Below are positions 8,756 to 16,985 of a stretch of 36,938 bases of DNA, one piece after another. Under the pieces are notes generated by a model, which was not told the origin of the DNA, did not search any database, and saw nothing but the letters and a program-made list of their open reading frames with translations. This DNA comes from a virus: positions 1 through 36,938 of the IMG/VR virus record IMGVR_UViG_3300020200_000073. One strand, 5' to 3'. The position numbers and the translations under genes were made by a program. How positions within the stretch are numbered: position 1 is the first letter of the stretch; each line of letters begins with the position of its first letter.

Positions 8756-10482
8756 TTACTCCAAACCAACCTATTGTCTGCGTAGATAGCACTCTTGGAA
8801 GCGTAAACCAAGTTCCTTCCGATTGGCGTAGTAGGATAGATTATTATTCGGGCAATTTTGCTTTTGTACCGGGAGGCGTTCAAATAGGAGGGCCAGATAA
8901 GACAACGGTCAATTTCTATAAAGCTCCCTGCAAGAACGCTATCCTGCGAATCTATGTGGACACGCTAGCTCTTACAATGGGCTCTACGGCAACGCTTGCA
9001 GGGCTGAACAACCTGAACATTGATTCTGTTGGTTGGTGGCAAATTCCTATCACAGCCTGCGTATTTGACATTATTCTCGGAGACCCGTCCGACTTTATCG
9101 TTATCACCGATATGGAACTTTATTGCTTTTCGGTGGACGAGGAAGAATGTGCCAACTGTAAGACGGGGGATTACTCTCAACCCATCCTGATTAACCGCTC
9201 ACCGCTTCCAACCAGCACGGATTCATTGTCTTTACAAATGGACGGCATCTTCTGCCCGACAAGCATTGTTTTGAACTTCTGCGAAAGCCCAATTTCTTGG
9301 ACCTTGGCAACGAGTGAGCCTTATGAGAGCCAAACTTGGATTGTGTTCTCGGTAAGTCCTTGCTTTTTGTTTGTTTTTGGTGGATGCGACCCTGTACAAG
9401 CAACATCCCCTTGGGAGGCAACTGCTGAAACAAGCATTGACCTTATAGCGGGAGGGCATTATTCTATTACATTAACCCTTGGAGAATTTCCTGATGGGGA
9501 GTTTTGTGGGAATGTTGACATTCTCCTTGATGGGGCTATCGTAAGCAACGCGGAGAACATCGCTTGCCCTGGCGAGCATACCTTTTACTTCACTTGGGCA
9601 GGAGATTCGGCGGGTAGTTTCCCATTAGTCATCCGCGTTCAAGCTCAAAATGTTGATGGCGTTTACAAAGCGAAGATGCAGCTTGTTGGAATTGCGATAA
9701 ACAGGGCATCCGGGGCAACCGTAACGATTCTGCCATCCAATTCTTTGACGAGCGTTGATTACATCAACAACTTCAAGACCGTTTATGTCTTCGGGGTATT
9801 TACCGCAGCGCAGCCCGACCAAGGCCATTTCTTCTACCAATTCGGATTCACCTCCGACACCTTGGCTCCCTATTCGCAGTACGACTGCTTTAGGATGATT
9901 ATCACGCAGGATTATGGTTGCAGTTCGGCTATGCAATACTGCATTACCGAAACCTACAAATGGGTTACGGACACTTGCAACACCATCCGTGTACTTGCGT
10001 CACAAGATGTCACAGACGAGAAGGGGGCCTGTGCCTTTGGCTTTCAGTATCCTCCTTCGGGAGTGTTTACCGGGGGATTCTTCCACCGAACCCGCATCTA
10101 TGGCGAACTAAGAAATCCGCAGTTTGATGGCGAGATGGTATCCTATCAGGATAGCGCAGGGAGGAAGCGGGTGGTGTACGCTGAGAGCAGGGAGTTTATG
10201 GAGATGGCGGTGAACCTATCGCCTAAGTATGTCCACAATTTTCTACGCTTGGCTTGTCGGCACGACATATTCAATTTGAATGATAGCGTTCTGCCCCAGG
10301 CTGATTACTTCACTCGGTCGGAGACTTATTCACCGACTTGGATTCGCACCAAAACCGTTGCCCCTGCATTCTTAGAGATTGAGGTGAAGGAGCAGAACTT
10401 GAGGAAGGATCCTTGTTGCGATGGCCTTCCTGTGAATCCAACCAACTGTGAAACCACTTGTGAGCCTTGCGGAGAGGGATAA
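8752..10482 (+). CDS. Putative tail-tip / host-recognition structural protein
   Basis: This 576-aa, beta-rich protein overlaps the preceding distal-tail gene by 4 bp. It contains many Cys residues, including EECANC near residue 132 and a Cys-rich end (CCDGLPVNPTNCETTCEPC). It also has long hydrophobic-aromatic stretches such as SQTWIVFSVSPCFLFVF. The cysteines in the tail suggest metal binding or disulfides, which could stabilise an exposed tail tip. No catalytic motif is seen. Position after the tape measure and distal-tail genes supports a tail-tip role. The family is not recognised. This gene ends the first tail transcript, and a new promoter element follows within 20 bp. Confidence 0.6.
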   Translation: MITPNQPIVCVDSTLGSVNQVPSDWRSRIDYYSGNFAFVPGGVQIGGPDKTTVNFYKAPCKNAILRIYVDTLALTMGSTATLAGLNNLNIDSVGWWQIPITACVFDIILGDPSDFIVITDMELYCFSVDEEECANCKTGDYSQPILINRSPLPTSTDSLSLQMDGIFCPTSIVLNFCESPISWTLATSEPYESQTWIVFSVSPCFLFVFGGCDPVQATSPWEATAETSIDLIAGGHYSITLTLGEFPDGEFCGNVDILLDGAIVSNAENIACPGEHTFYFTWAGDSAGSFPLVIRVQAQNVDGVYKAKMQLVGIAINRASGATVTILPSNSLTSVDYINNFKTVYVFGVFTAAQPDQGHFFYQFGFTSDTLAPYSQYDCFRMIITQDYGCSSAMQYCITETYKWVTDTCNTIRVLASQDVTDEKGACAFGFQYPPSGVFTGGFFHRTRIYGELRNPQFDGEMVSYQDSAGRKRVVYAESREFMEMAVNLSPKYVHNFLRLACRHDIFNLNDSVLPQADYFTRSETYSPTWIRTKTVAPAFLEIEVKEQNLRKDPCCDGLPVNPTNCETTCEPCGEG

Positions 10483-10501
10483 TAATTGCCTTCCGACTTG
10501 C

Positions 10502-10509
10502 TATCTTTG
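10502..10509 (+). promoter_or_regulatory. TAnnTTTG promoter element before the probable major tail protein
   Basis: TATCTTTG matches the Bacteroidetes -7 consensus. It lies in a 97-bp intergenic gap, 70 nt before the ATG at 10580. No convincing -33 TTTG is found at the expected distance. With the terminator at 11181-11211 it would define a single-gene transcript, as expected for a protein made in many copies. Confidence 0.5.
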
Positions 10510-10524
10510 TCCTACAATCGTGCG

Positions 10525-10575
10525 ATGTGGCCTGTCTGCCATACAATGACAAACCAAAAATCCTTTCAATTTTAA
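10525..10575 (+). CDS. 16-codon leader mini-ORF
   Basis: An ATG-initiated frame (MWPVCHTMTNQKSFQF) lies between the promoter element and the probable tail-protein gene and ends 4 nt before that gene's ATG. It could be a leader that couples ribosomes to the main gene, or simply chance. A similar arrangement precedes the portal gene. Confidence 0.2.
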   Translation: MWPVCHTMTNQKSFQF

Positions 10576-10579
10576 TAAA

Positions 10580-11158
10580 ATGGCTTATTTAGAATATGGC
10601 TGTTCCGCTTTACCAAACCACGAACTCGTACTTTGTGGGAATTATCTTCGGGGTGGCATTTCTGCAATAGGTATTCTTGAAGAGGACGCTTTCGGTACAG
10701 GTGCAACTTTCGTTACTGCTGCCGATTGGAGCAATGGGGCGAAGTACGCTACTGCCATTGCAGCCAATGACCTCAAGATTATCAAAAATGTTCGCGGAAC
10801 TGTTCCTGACGCATCTCCCGTAGATGTGGACAATCCTGTTGGCTGTGGCCCACAAAGCCTCTTGGCCGGGTTTGATTTCACCGCTACTTGGATGGATGCC
10901 AACACTACTGATGGTGCTATTGACTTCTATAACGCTCTGAACAAGCGCGTAACGGGGTTGGTTCTCTATCTGTGTGGCTCCAACGAGGTTATGGTGATTA
11001 CCCAACCCGTGAACTACGTCTGCCTGCCCGTGAATGTCCCTGCTTCTAACAAGGAGTTGCAGATGTTCAACTGCACGGCTCGTGCTTCGCTTGGTCCAGA
11101 CCAACTGCCTCAGAAATTCCCTGCGCCTTCCAACGCAGACGCTATCTTCGGAGCGTAA
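10580..11158 (+). CDS. Probable major tail tube protein
   Basis: This 192-aa protein is the only gene between a promoter element (10502) and a strong terminator (11181), which fits a very abundant virion protein. Its size suits a siphovirus tail tube protein. The sequence is soluble, beta-rich and Gly/Ala-rich, with segments such as GISAIGILEEDAFGTGATF and NKRVTGLVLYLCGSNEVM. It sits after the tape measure and tip genes instead of before them, so the usual gene order does not confirm the call. The alternatives are a head decoration protein or another tail-surface protein. I see no specific motif. Confidence 0.55.
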   Translation: MAYLEYGCSALPNHELVLCGNYLRGGISAIGILEEDAFGTGATFVTAADWSNGAKYATAIAANDLKIIKNVRGTVPDASPVDVDNPVGCGPQSLLAGFDFTATWMDANTTDGAIDFYNALNKRVTGLVLYLCGSNEVMVITQPVNYVCLPVNVPASNKELQMFNCTARASLGPDQLPQKFPAPSNADAIFGA

Positions 11159-11180
11159 GTTAACCTTCGGTAAACGAAAG

Positions 11181-11211
11181 AATCCTCGGCTGATAGTCGG
11201 GGATTTTTTTT
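11181..11211 (+). terminator. Rho-independent terminator
   Basis: The stem AATCCTCGGC (11181-11190) pairs with GTCGGGGATT (11196-11205), with two G-U pairs and a 5-nt loop. A run of eight T (11204-11211) follows. It separates the probable major tail protein gene from the glycosylation cassette. Confidence 0.85.
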
Positions 11212-11220
11212 GGAATAACC

Positions 11221-11228
11221 TATATTTG
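11221..11228 (+). promoter_or_regulatory. TATATTTG promoter element of the glycan cassette
   Basis: TATATTTG, a full match to the Bacteroidetes -7 consensus TAnnTTTG, starts 10 bp after the preceding terminator's T-run. The ATG at 11234 follows after only 5 nt, so the transcript is predicted to be leaderless or nearly so. The cassette thus has its own promoter. Confidence 0.6.
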
Positions 11229-11233
11229 CACAA

Positions 11234-12184
11234 ATGAGTGAACAAACCACAGGCATAGTGATAATGGCTTTTGGAAAGCCTGCCTATCACGAAATGGCAT
11301 ACAACTTCGCCTTATCGGTCAAGCACTTTGACAACGACATACCAATACAGTTTATTTGCGATAGCAAGGATGTGCTTTTGGGGCATAAGTATTGGGTTTT
11401 CAATCGGGTTGATTTGATTGAGCGAGATGACCTCTATATTGATGGGAGGATATTCAGCCCTGGCAGAGCCAAGACCCGCATTGACAAATATATGGCCTTT
11501 GACAACAATCTGTACTTTGACACGGATGGCATTGCTCTCAAGTCCATAAAGCCATTGATTGAGAAGATGTTGGCTTTGCCGAAGGAGGGTTATTTCTTTT
11601 CGCAGACCGCAAGTTGGACGGATCCTGAGGGTAAAACTCCGATGGCGAACCTAAAGGAGAACGGCCCTGATTTTGTGGAAATGCAATGGGCAACCCTTGA
11701 CACAATTTGGGAATATCACGAACTTCCTGACAATGCGAAGGTTACGGCCATAAACAGTTCGTTTATGTTCTTGCGGAAGGGAGAGAAATTGACCGAGTTC
11801 TTTGAGCAGGTGAGGGATAACATTGACAATGGTATTCCTATAAGCAGATTGAAGATGCCTTGGGGAGGCACATATCCCGATGAACTTGCGTTCAATATCG
11901 CCTGCGCCCAATACCGAATTGACCCTTGGTGCGGATTAAACCCTGTTTATTTTCAGTTCAAAAACTCAATGACAGGCAAAATTGTCAAATGGGTTTATGA
12001 GAACTATTATGTCTTGGGTCTTTACGGAGGTGAAGGATTTACGCATAATTCGGTTTGGGAGATGTCTTGCAATCTTTTAGGTCAATATCACGCTAATATG
12101 GGATTGACCCACGAGTACAAATGGCATACCCTTGTAAAGCAAAAGCACGCAGGAAAGCAAAAGCAACTGATACGATGGAATTAG
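11234..12184 (+). CDS. Putative glycosyltransferase (GT-A, GT8-like)
   Basis: This 316-aa protein probably transfers a sugar from a nucleotide-sugar donor to a virion or host acceptor. The N-terminal strand (TTGIVIMAFGKPAYHEMAYN) resembles the nucleotide-binding start of GT-A enzymes. NNLYFDTDGIAL (residues 91-102) supplies a DxD metal-binding motif (D96-T-D98), and a later segment, PWGGTYPDELAFNIA, resembles the acceptor-side region of GT8-type enzymes. It is the first gene of a five-gene cassette and its 3' end overlaps the next start by 10 bp. No membrane segment is present, so it should act in the cytoplasm. The exact family is uncertain, but the glycosyltransferase class is fairly clear. 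Confidence 0.7.
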   Translation: MSEQTTGIVIMAFGKPAYHEMAYNFALSVKHFDNDIPIQFICDSKDVLLGHKYWVFNRVDLIERDDLYIDGRIFSPGRAKTRIDKYMAFDNNLYFDTDGIALKSIKPLIEKMLALPKEGYFFSQTASWTDPEGKTPMANLKENGPDFVEMQWATLDTIWEYHELPDNAKVTAINSSFMFLRKGEKLTEFFEQVRDNIDNGIPISRLKMPWGGTYPDELAFNIACAQYRIDPWCGLNPVYFQFKNSMTGKIVKWVYENYYVLGLYGGEGFTHNSVWEMSCNLLGQYHANMGLTHEYKWHTLVKQKHAGKQKQLIRWN

Positions 12185-12831
12185 AAGGCTTTGTTTCAAT
12201 CATAACGACCTGTAAGGGCAGGATGCACCATTTGGAGGAGGCGTTGCCTACTTGGACAACTCAAGTTGGAGATAATTACGAGATTATTGTGGTGGATTAT
12301 GGGGATCCCGACAAGAGCGCGGATTACGTTGAAAAGTTGAACGACCCAAGGGTTCGGGCGGTAAGGCACGATGCCGAAGGCTTTAACTTGAGCCACGCAA
12401 GGAACCTTGGAGCGTTAGCGGCCTCACCTAAAGCTGACACCTTCCTTTTTATGGATGCAGACGCATTGATGACCAACGATTCGTTTGTGAACTACCACAG
12501 GCAGAAGGTTATGGAAGGAGGCACGTTTGTAACCGGTTGGGGATTTGGCGATGGCACGGGATGTTGTATGGTATGGCGAGAATTGTTCAGCCGAGTTCGT
12601 GGTTACAACGAGGTAGTGGATGGATGGGGATTTGACGATGTGGATTTCTATTGGCGCATTGAGGCTCAGGGCTTTGAGCAAAGGGCATTCCACAATGGCA
12701 TAAAGACCATTAAGCACGATGACGAGGACAGGGTTCGTTTCTATGCTAATAAGGATTTGGTGAATACAAACAGGCGAAACCACAAACTGATTAAGAGAGC
12801 TTTTGTGAGTTGCATCCCTGAAAGCTTTTGA
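12175..12831 (+). CDS. Family 2 glycosyltransferase
   Basis: This 218-aa GT-A enzyme starts with VSIITTCKGR (residues 7-16) followed by the nucleotide-binding segment YEIIVVDYGDPD (35-46). The DxD motif is FMDADAL (92-98). A region like the Glyco_transf_7C domain, GYNEVVDGWGFDDVDF (143-158), carries the likely catalytic acid residues. I use the ATG at 12175 and not the track-like upstream start at 12121, because the upstream part overlaps the previous gene by 64 bp and is Lys-rich noise, while 12175 gives a normal GT2 N-terminus. A single base separates it from the next gene. Donor and acceptor are unknown. No membrane segment is seen. Confidence 0.85.
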   Translation: MELEGFVSIITTCKGRMHHLEEALPTWTTQVGDNYEIIVVDYGDPDKSADYVEKLNDPRVRAVRHDAEGFNLSHARNLGALAASPKADTFLFMDADALMTNDSFVNYHRQKVMEGGTFVTGWGFGDGTGCCMVWRELFSRVRGYNEVVDGWGFDDVDFYWRIEAQGFEQRAFHNGIKTIKHDDEDRVRFYANKDLVNTNRRNHKLIKRAFVSCIPESF

Positions 12832-12832
12832 T

Positions 12833-13699
12833 ATGAGCGTTAAGGTCAGAGCGATATGTAATTGGACTGATTCCACGGGGTTGAATCAAAGAATTATGGA
12901 ACAATCGCTTTGGAAAGAATCCGATGGCATTGAGTTTGTGGATGATGATTCCTACGATTGGCTTGTGGTCTTTAACGATAAGAGAGGCGCAGAGCCAAGA
13001 GTGCCAAAGGAGAGAGTTATCGGATTCATCCAAGAGCCACCTGACCACGATTTTTTTGACAGGAATATCGGAGCGTACTGCTCCACCGTTTACACTTGCA
13101 CGCATCCATCCATCTACGGCATTAAGGGCAACCTTGTGGGCTTTCCCTGTGGGATGTTCTACCATACGGACGGCCCTTTGAGGGACTACCTCAAGGACTC
13201 CATTGCCGACTGCAAGACAAGGATATTGAGTATGGTGACGAGCGGTATTTCCCACGGCTTCTACCTGAACCGCGTTAAATTAGCCAGAGAACTTGCACAA
13301 ACGTCTTATGCTGATGTTTATGGGCGTGGCCTTGGTCTTGGCAAGGGAGAGCTGAAAAACAAGGCTGATGGCCTTATTCCGTACCGTTATTCGGTATGTA
13401 TGGAGAACGGCATTTGGCAGGGCTATATCTCCGACAAGATTATTGATGCGATTCTATGCCGAGCCATCCCGATTTATGTAGGCGCACCCGATGTGCTTGA
13501 GCATATCCCTTTTGCCTTCAACATAAAGCATTACACGAAGTCTGCGTTGGCTAAAGAGGAGATAGGCGGTATTATTGCATCGGCATCGCCTCAACTGATT
13601 CTTGAGCAGATGAATGCGTGGGTTCACAAGTATGCCGAGGAGTACACGATATATTCAAAAATCAAAAGTCATATCCAAAATGAAAAAGGTATTTCTTGA
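12833..13699 (+). CDS. Fucosyltransferase-like glycosyltransferase (GT10)
   Basis: This 288-aa protein carries the C-terminal signature of family 10 alpha-(1,3)-fucosyltransferases. YRYSVCMENG (184-193) corresponds to the family's Y-x-F-S-x-x-x-E-N-S block, followed by GYISDKIIDAILCRAIPI (197-214) and YVGAPDV (215-221). These bind GDP-fucose in known members. The N-terminal half is the more variable acceptor domain. It is soluble and has no transmembrane anchor, like bacterial GT10 enzymes. The window has no GDP-fucose synthesis genes, so the donor would have to come from the host. The actual donor could differ. It overlaps the next gene by 20 bp. Confidence 0.85.
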   Translation: MSVKVRAICNWTDSTGLNQRIMEQSLWKESDGIEFVDDDSYDWLVVFNDKRGAEPRVPKERVIGFIQEPPDHDFFDRNIGAYCSTVYTCTHPSIYGIKGNLVGFPCGMFYHTDGPLRDYLKDSIADCKTRILSMVTSGISHGFYLNRVKLARELAQTSYADVYGRGLGLGKGELKNKADGLIPYRYSVCMENGIWQGYISDKIIDAILCRAIPIYVGAPDVLEHIPFAFNIKHYTKSALAKEEIGGIIASASPQLILEQMNAWVHKYAEEYTIYSKIKSHIQNEKGIS

Positions 13700-14261
13700 T
13701 TGCGGGACGCACCTGTGCGAGGGCTTAAATCATTTTGTTGGAAATGGTCTTTTGGATGATTCTTTTGAGATTCACGCCTTTGAGGCAAACCCCACCTGCG
13801 ACATAGAAAACCGAGTGAAGGCGTTGCCATTGCCTATCAAGTGCCACAATGTTGCCGTTTGGATAAAGAATGGGTATGTTGAGTTCAATCAAGAGAACCA
13901 CAAGAAAAGCGGGAGCAATTCCCCCAACGATGGGCTTTCAGACATTGATGGATGGGGGTCTTCCGTAAAGGAAACGGGATTTGTTCACGCAGGATACGAA
14001 ACGTCCGTGAAGGTTAAAAGCATTGATTTTAGCAAATTTCTGGACAAATTCCCTAAAGACGCTATGATTTATTGCAAGATGGACATTGAAGGGAGCGAGT
14101 TTTTTGTGCTAAGACACTTGCTTGAAACGGGAAACATATCAAAAATTCACACCCTTTTCGTTGAGTTTCACCCAACAAACATTGAAGGAGAATCTACGCA
14201 GACCGTTTCTGAGTTGGTTAAACGGGTGTCGGATAAAGGCGTTGTCGTAAAAATGTGGTGA
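13680..14261 (+). CDS. FkbM family methyltransferase (1)
   Basis: This 193-aa S-adenosylmethionine-dependent methyltransferase has the FkbM layout: a SAM-binding start VFLDCGTHLCEG (4-15), the strand IHAFEANP (31-38), and the signature MDIEGSEFFVL (134-144) followed by LFVEFHP. FkbM-type enzymes usually methylate hydroxyl groups of sugars or polyketides. Next to three glycosyltransferases, sugar O-methylation is the natural reading. I start at the ATG at 13680 because the 22 extra upstream residues fully overlap the fucosyltransferase gene and lack methyltransferase character. It sits 17 bp before a second FkbM gene. Confidence 0.85.
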   Translation: MKKVFLDCGTHLCEGLNHFVGNGLLDDSFEIHAFEANPTCDIENRVKALPLPIKCHNVAVWIKNGYVEFNQENHKKSGSNSPNDGLSDIDGWGSSVKETGFVHAGYETSVKVKSIDFSKFLDKFPKDAMIYCKMDIEGSEFFVLRHLLETGNISKIHTLFVEFHPTNIEGESTQTVSELVKRVSDKGVVVKMW

Positions 14262-14278
14262 TAAATTAAAGTATTGAT

Positions 14279-14932
14279 ATGAACGAAACTGATTTTCTAA
14301 AAAAGGCTTTTGGCACTAAATATGGCGAAATCATCATATTTGACATAGGGGCTGCCGATTTTGGTCATACTATTGCCTTCAAAGAGGCTTTCCCAAATGC
14401 GATGATTTACGCATTTGAAGCCGATGCTGAGAACATAAAGAAGTATTCGCATCGTGTTTCTAATGCGTCCAATGTGATTGTTACGCCTTGCGCAATTTCG
14501 GATAAGAAAGGCTATGCCACATTTTTTCCAAGCGAGAACTACAACGGCCAACCTTGGCGGTATTCTGGGTCATTGATAAAGCCTATCGTTGTGCCTGGAA
14601 CAAGCGAAGAAATTGTTCACCCAAGCCTTCACTACGATATGAAAGGCGTAAAGGTCAAGACCATTCGCTTGGATGATTTTTGCAGGAAGAATCGTATAAA
14701 AAGCATTGACTACATACATATTGATGTGCAGGGAGCGGAGTACAAGGCTATTGTTGGCTTGGGAGATTTACGTCCTTCTTACATTTTTGCTGAAACCTGC
14801 GAGTTTGAAACCTATGATACGGGAGTTACTCTTGCTGACTTTGATGAATTGATGAAGAAAAAGGGTTACAAGATTGTGCAGAGGCACGATTATGACACGC
14901 TCTATGTTCACAATGCAGAGCCGATTACATAG
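14279..14932 (+). CDS. FkbM family methyltransferase (2)
   Basis: This 217-aa second FkbM protein shows motif I as FDIGAADFGHT (21-31), the acidic strand YAFEADAENIKKY (44-56) and the signature YIHIDVQGAEYKAI (145-158). It is clearly a distinct paralog of the preceding gene, with a longer central part (about 80-125) and D-V-Q-G in place of D-I-E-G. Two methyltransferases could modify different hydroxyls or different sugars of one glycan. It is the last gene of the cassette, and a new promoter element follows 10 bp downstream, before the portal gene. Confidence 0.87.
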   Translation: MNETDFLKKAFGTKYGEIIIFDIGAADFGHTIAFKEAFPNAMIYAFEADAENIKKYSHRVSNASNVIVTPCAISDKKGYATFFPSENYNGQPWRYSGSLIKPIVVPGTSEEIVHPSLHYDMKGVKVKTIRLDDFCRKNRIKSIDYIHIDVQGAEYKAIVGLGDLRPSYIFAETCEFETYDTGVTLADFDELMKKKGYKIVQRHDYDTLYVHNAEPIT

Positions 14933-14942
14933 GTTTTTCTTG

Positions 14943-14950
14943 TAATTTTG
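14943..14950 (+). promoter_or_regulatory. TAATTTTG promoter element before the portal gene
   Basis: TAATTTTG matches the TAnnTTTG -7 consensus and lies 53 nt before the portal ATG at 15004. It would let the head module be transcribed independently of the glycan cassette. No clear -33 element is visible. Confidence 0.4.
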
Positions 14951-14968
14951 AGTATAAATTCCATCCCA

Positions 14969-15001
14969 ATGTGCAAGTGCAGAGGCGGTAAAAAGCGATA
15001 G
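14969..15001 (+). CDS. 10-codon mini-ORF MCKCRGGKKR
   Basis: A short ATG frame begins just after the promoter element and ends 2 nt before the portal start. The peptide is strikingly Cys/Lys/Arg-rich for its size. It may be a leader that couples translation to the portal gene, or it may be chance. Confidence 0.25.
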   Translation: MCKCRGGKKR

Positions 15002-15003
15002 TT

Positions 15004-16854
15004 ATGACAAATGAACAGGTCAAACCCTTGTTGGGACATATCATTGCCGAGTACAAGAAGTACGAGGTGAAGAAGAAGTCCGATAAATTCTACATTCCTG
15101 ACTTCTACCCGACCTACAAGGCGTGTGTGGAAATGGAGATGCGACTTCGGATCCACTCCGATTACGATGCTTTCCCAGAAAGACTGTTCAAGGAGAAGGC
15201 TCCTAACGAGCTTCCCCACGAGTTCAACTACCGCAAGAGCATCTACAAGCCCATTACCGTGCCTTACTTCCACAAGGCTGTGAACATTGCGGGGCGTGTA
15301 TGGAATCGGCAGAACTACGAGCTTCGTTTTGACAATGTGCAAGAGGAGAGATACTTCACGCAAGAGTACCCTCGGTTCACTTCGCTTGAGAACTACTTTC
15401 AGCAGATCGTGAGTTTTATGACGCTTACTGACCCGAATGCGGTCTTAGCGGTGATGCCTGACAACCTGCAATACTTTGAGGATGGCACGTTCAACGACAC
15501 CGTTGAAACAACGCCTGTGGCTCATTGCTTTCACTCCAAAAGGGTGTGGGCGTGGAAGGAGAAAGAATATGCGATTATTAAGGCTGATTATGGCTCGGAG
15601 GTTGAAAACGGCAGGGCAAAGTCGGAGGATGGTTTGGTGTTCTTCATCTTTGATAAGAACGAGATTCAGATAGCCAAGCAGGTCGGTAAGAAGGCTGATT
15701 ACGAGTTTGAGGTTGAGCTGTACTATCGCCACAATATGAACCAATTACCTTGTACTCGTTTGGGCGGTATTTCGGTTCAGGAGCAAGGCGATTACTACTT
15801 CCAATCTTTCTACACCCCCGCTATTCCTGCGTTAGACCAGGCGGTATGCGATTTCAGCACCTTGCAGATGTCCAAGTACAGCCACGCCTTCTTGCAGAAG
15901 TGGGAGTATGTGGATGAGTGCGACAAGTGCAACGGTACAGGGCAAGTTGAAGAGGCTTTAGGCTTTGAGGAGAAGGTTGCGATTGCGTGTTCCAACTGCG
16001 GTGGTTCGGGTACAAAGCGGATGTTCGGGCCGATGTCGGTCTATCAGGTGCAGACCCCGAATCGCTTTACAACCGAGGTGGAGACGAAGGTGAACATTCC
16101 TCCTGCCGGGTTCATTGACTTGGATCCGCAAATCCTTGACTTCCTAAACAAGCAGGTCATTACGAACATTCAGATGGGCTTTGAGCTTTTGTCCATTGAT
16201 GTAATGAACAACGAGAAGATTTCGGGGAGGGAAACTGCCACAGGTAAGGCCATTGACCGAGAGGAGCTATATTCTTTCCTGCTTCGCTTTGCCAATACGG
16301 TCTTTCACGACTTTGAGTTTGCTATCAATACGATAGGGGTGATGCGTTATGGCGAAGGCTTTATGATGCCTGCCGTGAGGTATCCGCAGAACTTTGAAAT
16401 GCGTACCGATGCGGAGTTGACTGCGGAGATTAAAGATGCTCCGACTTTCAGCAAGGCGATGTTGGCACAGCAGTATTTGGAGACCCGATTCCCCATTCAA
16501 GAGGAGAAATCAGCGATTATGAAGCTGTCGGTTCAGGCTGACCCCTTGTTCAACCTTGACACCAAAGATGTTTTGGCGTTGGTTAGCACGGGCCTTGTTC
16601 CGAAATGGAAGGCGGTTATGCACTTTGAGTTGGAGTCTTTGATTCGCTCTGCGATTGACCAAAACGAGCAGTTCTTGACGATGACCTTGGAGGAACAGAG
16701 GCAAATCCTTGAAGCTTTCGCAAAGGTCCTCGTCCCCGAAGAAACCCCTCGGACAATGACTCCGCAGAGCGTTATGAATGCGCGTGATGCTATGCCTCCT
16801 GCCCCTGAAGAAGAAGAAGAGGAAAAAGAAGAGCCTGAACAAACTCAACAATGA
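15004..16854 (+). CDS. Putative portal protein with a zinc-binding insertion
   Basis: This 616-aa protein has the size and place expected of the dodecameric portal, the DNA entry channel at one capsid vertex: it heads the head module and is followed by a Mu F-like protein, scaffold and capsid. The long helical C-terminal half (about 375-450, with ITNIQMGFELLSIDVMNNEK) suits a portal stem and wing. Residues 306-313 (CDKCNGTG) and 329-336 (CSNCGGSG) form two DnaJ-type CxxCxGxG knuckles, probably one zinc site, inserted in the middle. The C-terminus is a poly-Glu tail. It overlaps the next small ORF (ATGA). The portal call is strong by context but not motif-proven. Confidence 0.75.
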   Translation: MTNEQVKPLLGHIIAEYKKYEVKKKSDKFYIPDFYPTYKACVEMEMRLRIHSDYDAFPERLFKEKAPNELPHEFNYRKSIYKPITVPYFHKAVNIAGRVWNRQNYELRFDNVQEERYFTQEYPRFTSLENYFQQIVSFMTLTDPNAVLAVMPDNLQYFEDGTFNDTVETTPVAHCFHSKRVWAWKEKEYAIIKADYGSEVENGRAKSEDGLVFFIFDKNEIQIAKQVGKKADYEFEVELYYRHNMNQLPCTRLGGISVQEQGDYYFQSFYTPAIPALDQAVCDFSTLQMSKYSHAFLQKWEYVDECDKCNGTGQVEEALGFEEKVAIACSNCGGSGTKRMFGPMSVYQVQTPNRFTTEVETKVNIPPAGFIDLDPQILDFLNKQVITNIQMGFELLSIDVMNNEKISGRETATGKAIDREELYSFLLRFANTVFHDFEFAINTIGVMRYGEGFMMPAVRYPQNFEMRTDAELTAEIKDAPTFSKAMLAQQYLETRFPIQEEKSAIMKLSVQADPLFNLDTKDVLALVSTGLVPKWKAVMHFELESLIRSAIDQNEQFLTMTLEEQRQILEAFAKVLVPEETPRTMTPQSVMNARDAMPPAPEEEEEEKEEPEQTQQ

Positions 16855-16976
16855 AAAAATACCGAATGGATTGCCCTGTTGGATTTTATGAGTCCGACAG
16901 CTTTATTGGCCTTGGTTGGGCGATTTTATCCCACCGCTTGTGGCATTTCTTTCAAGGCCACGGCTTTGTTGACTAA
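16851..16976 (+). CDS. Small aromatic hypothetical protein
   Basis: This 41-aa ORF (MKKYRMDCPVGFYESDSFIG...) overlaps the portal stop by 4 bp (ATGA) and ends 9 bp before the next gene, filling the gap exactly. It is rich in aromatic residues and His (LSHRLWHFFQGHGF). The perfect coupling suggests it is translated. I do not recognise a function. Confidence 0.5.
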   Translation: MKKYRMDCPVGFYESDSFIGLGWAILSHRLWHFFQGHGFVD

Positions 16977-16985
16977 CTTCGTTTT

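Noticed and set aside
10610-11290. 226-aa open frame on the - strand opposite the probable major tail protein
   Set aside because: It lies antisense to a well-supported gene, covers a strong + strand terminator and promoter, and its protein has no recognisable features. It is a codon-bias shadow.
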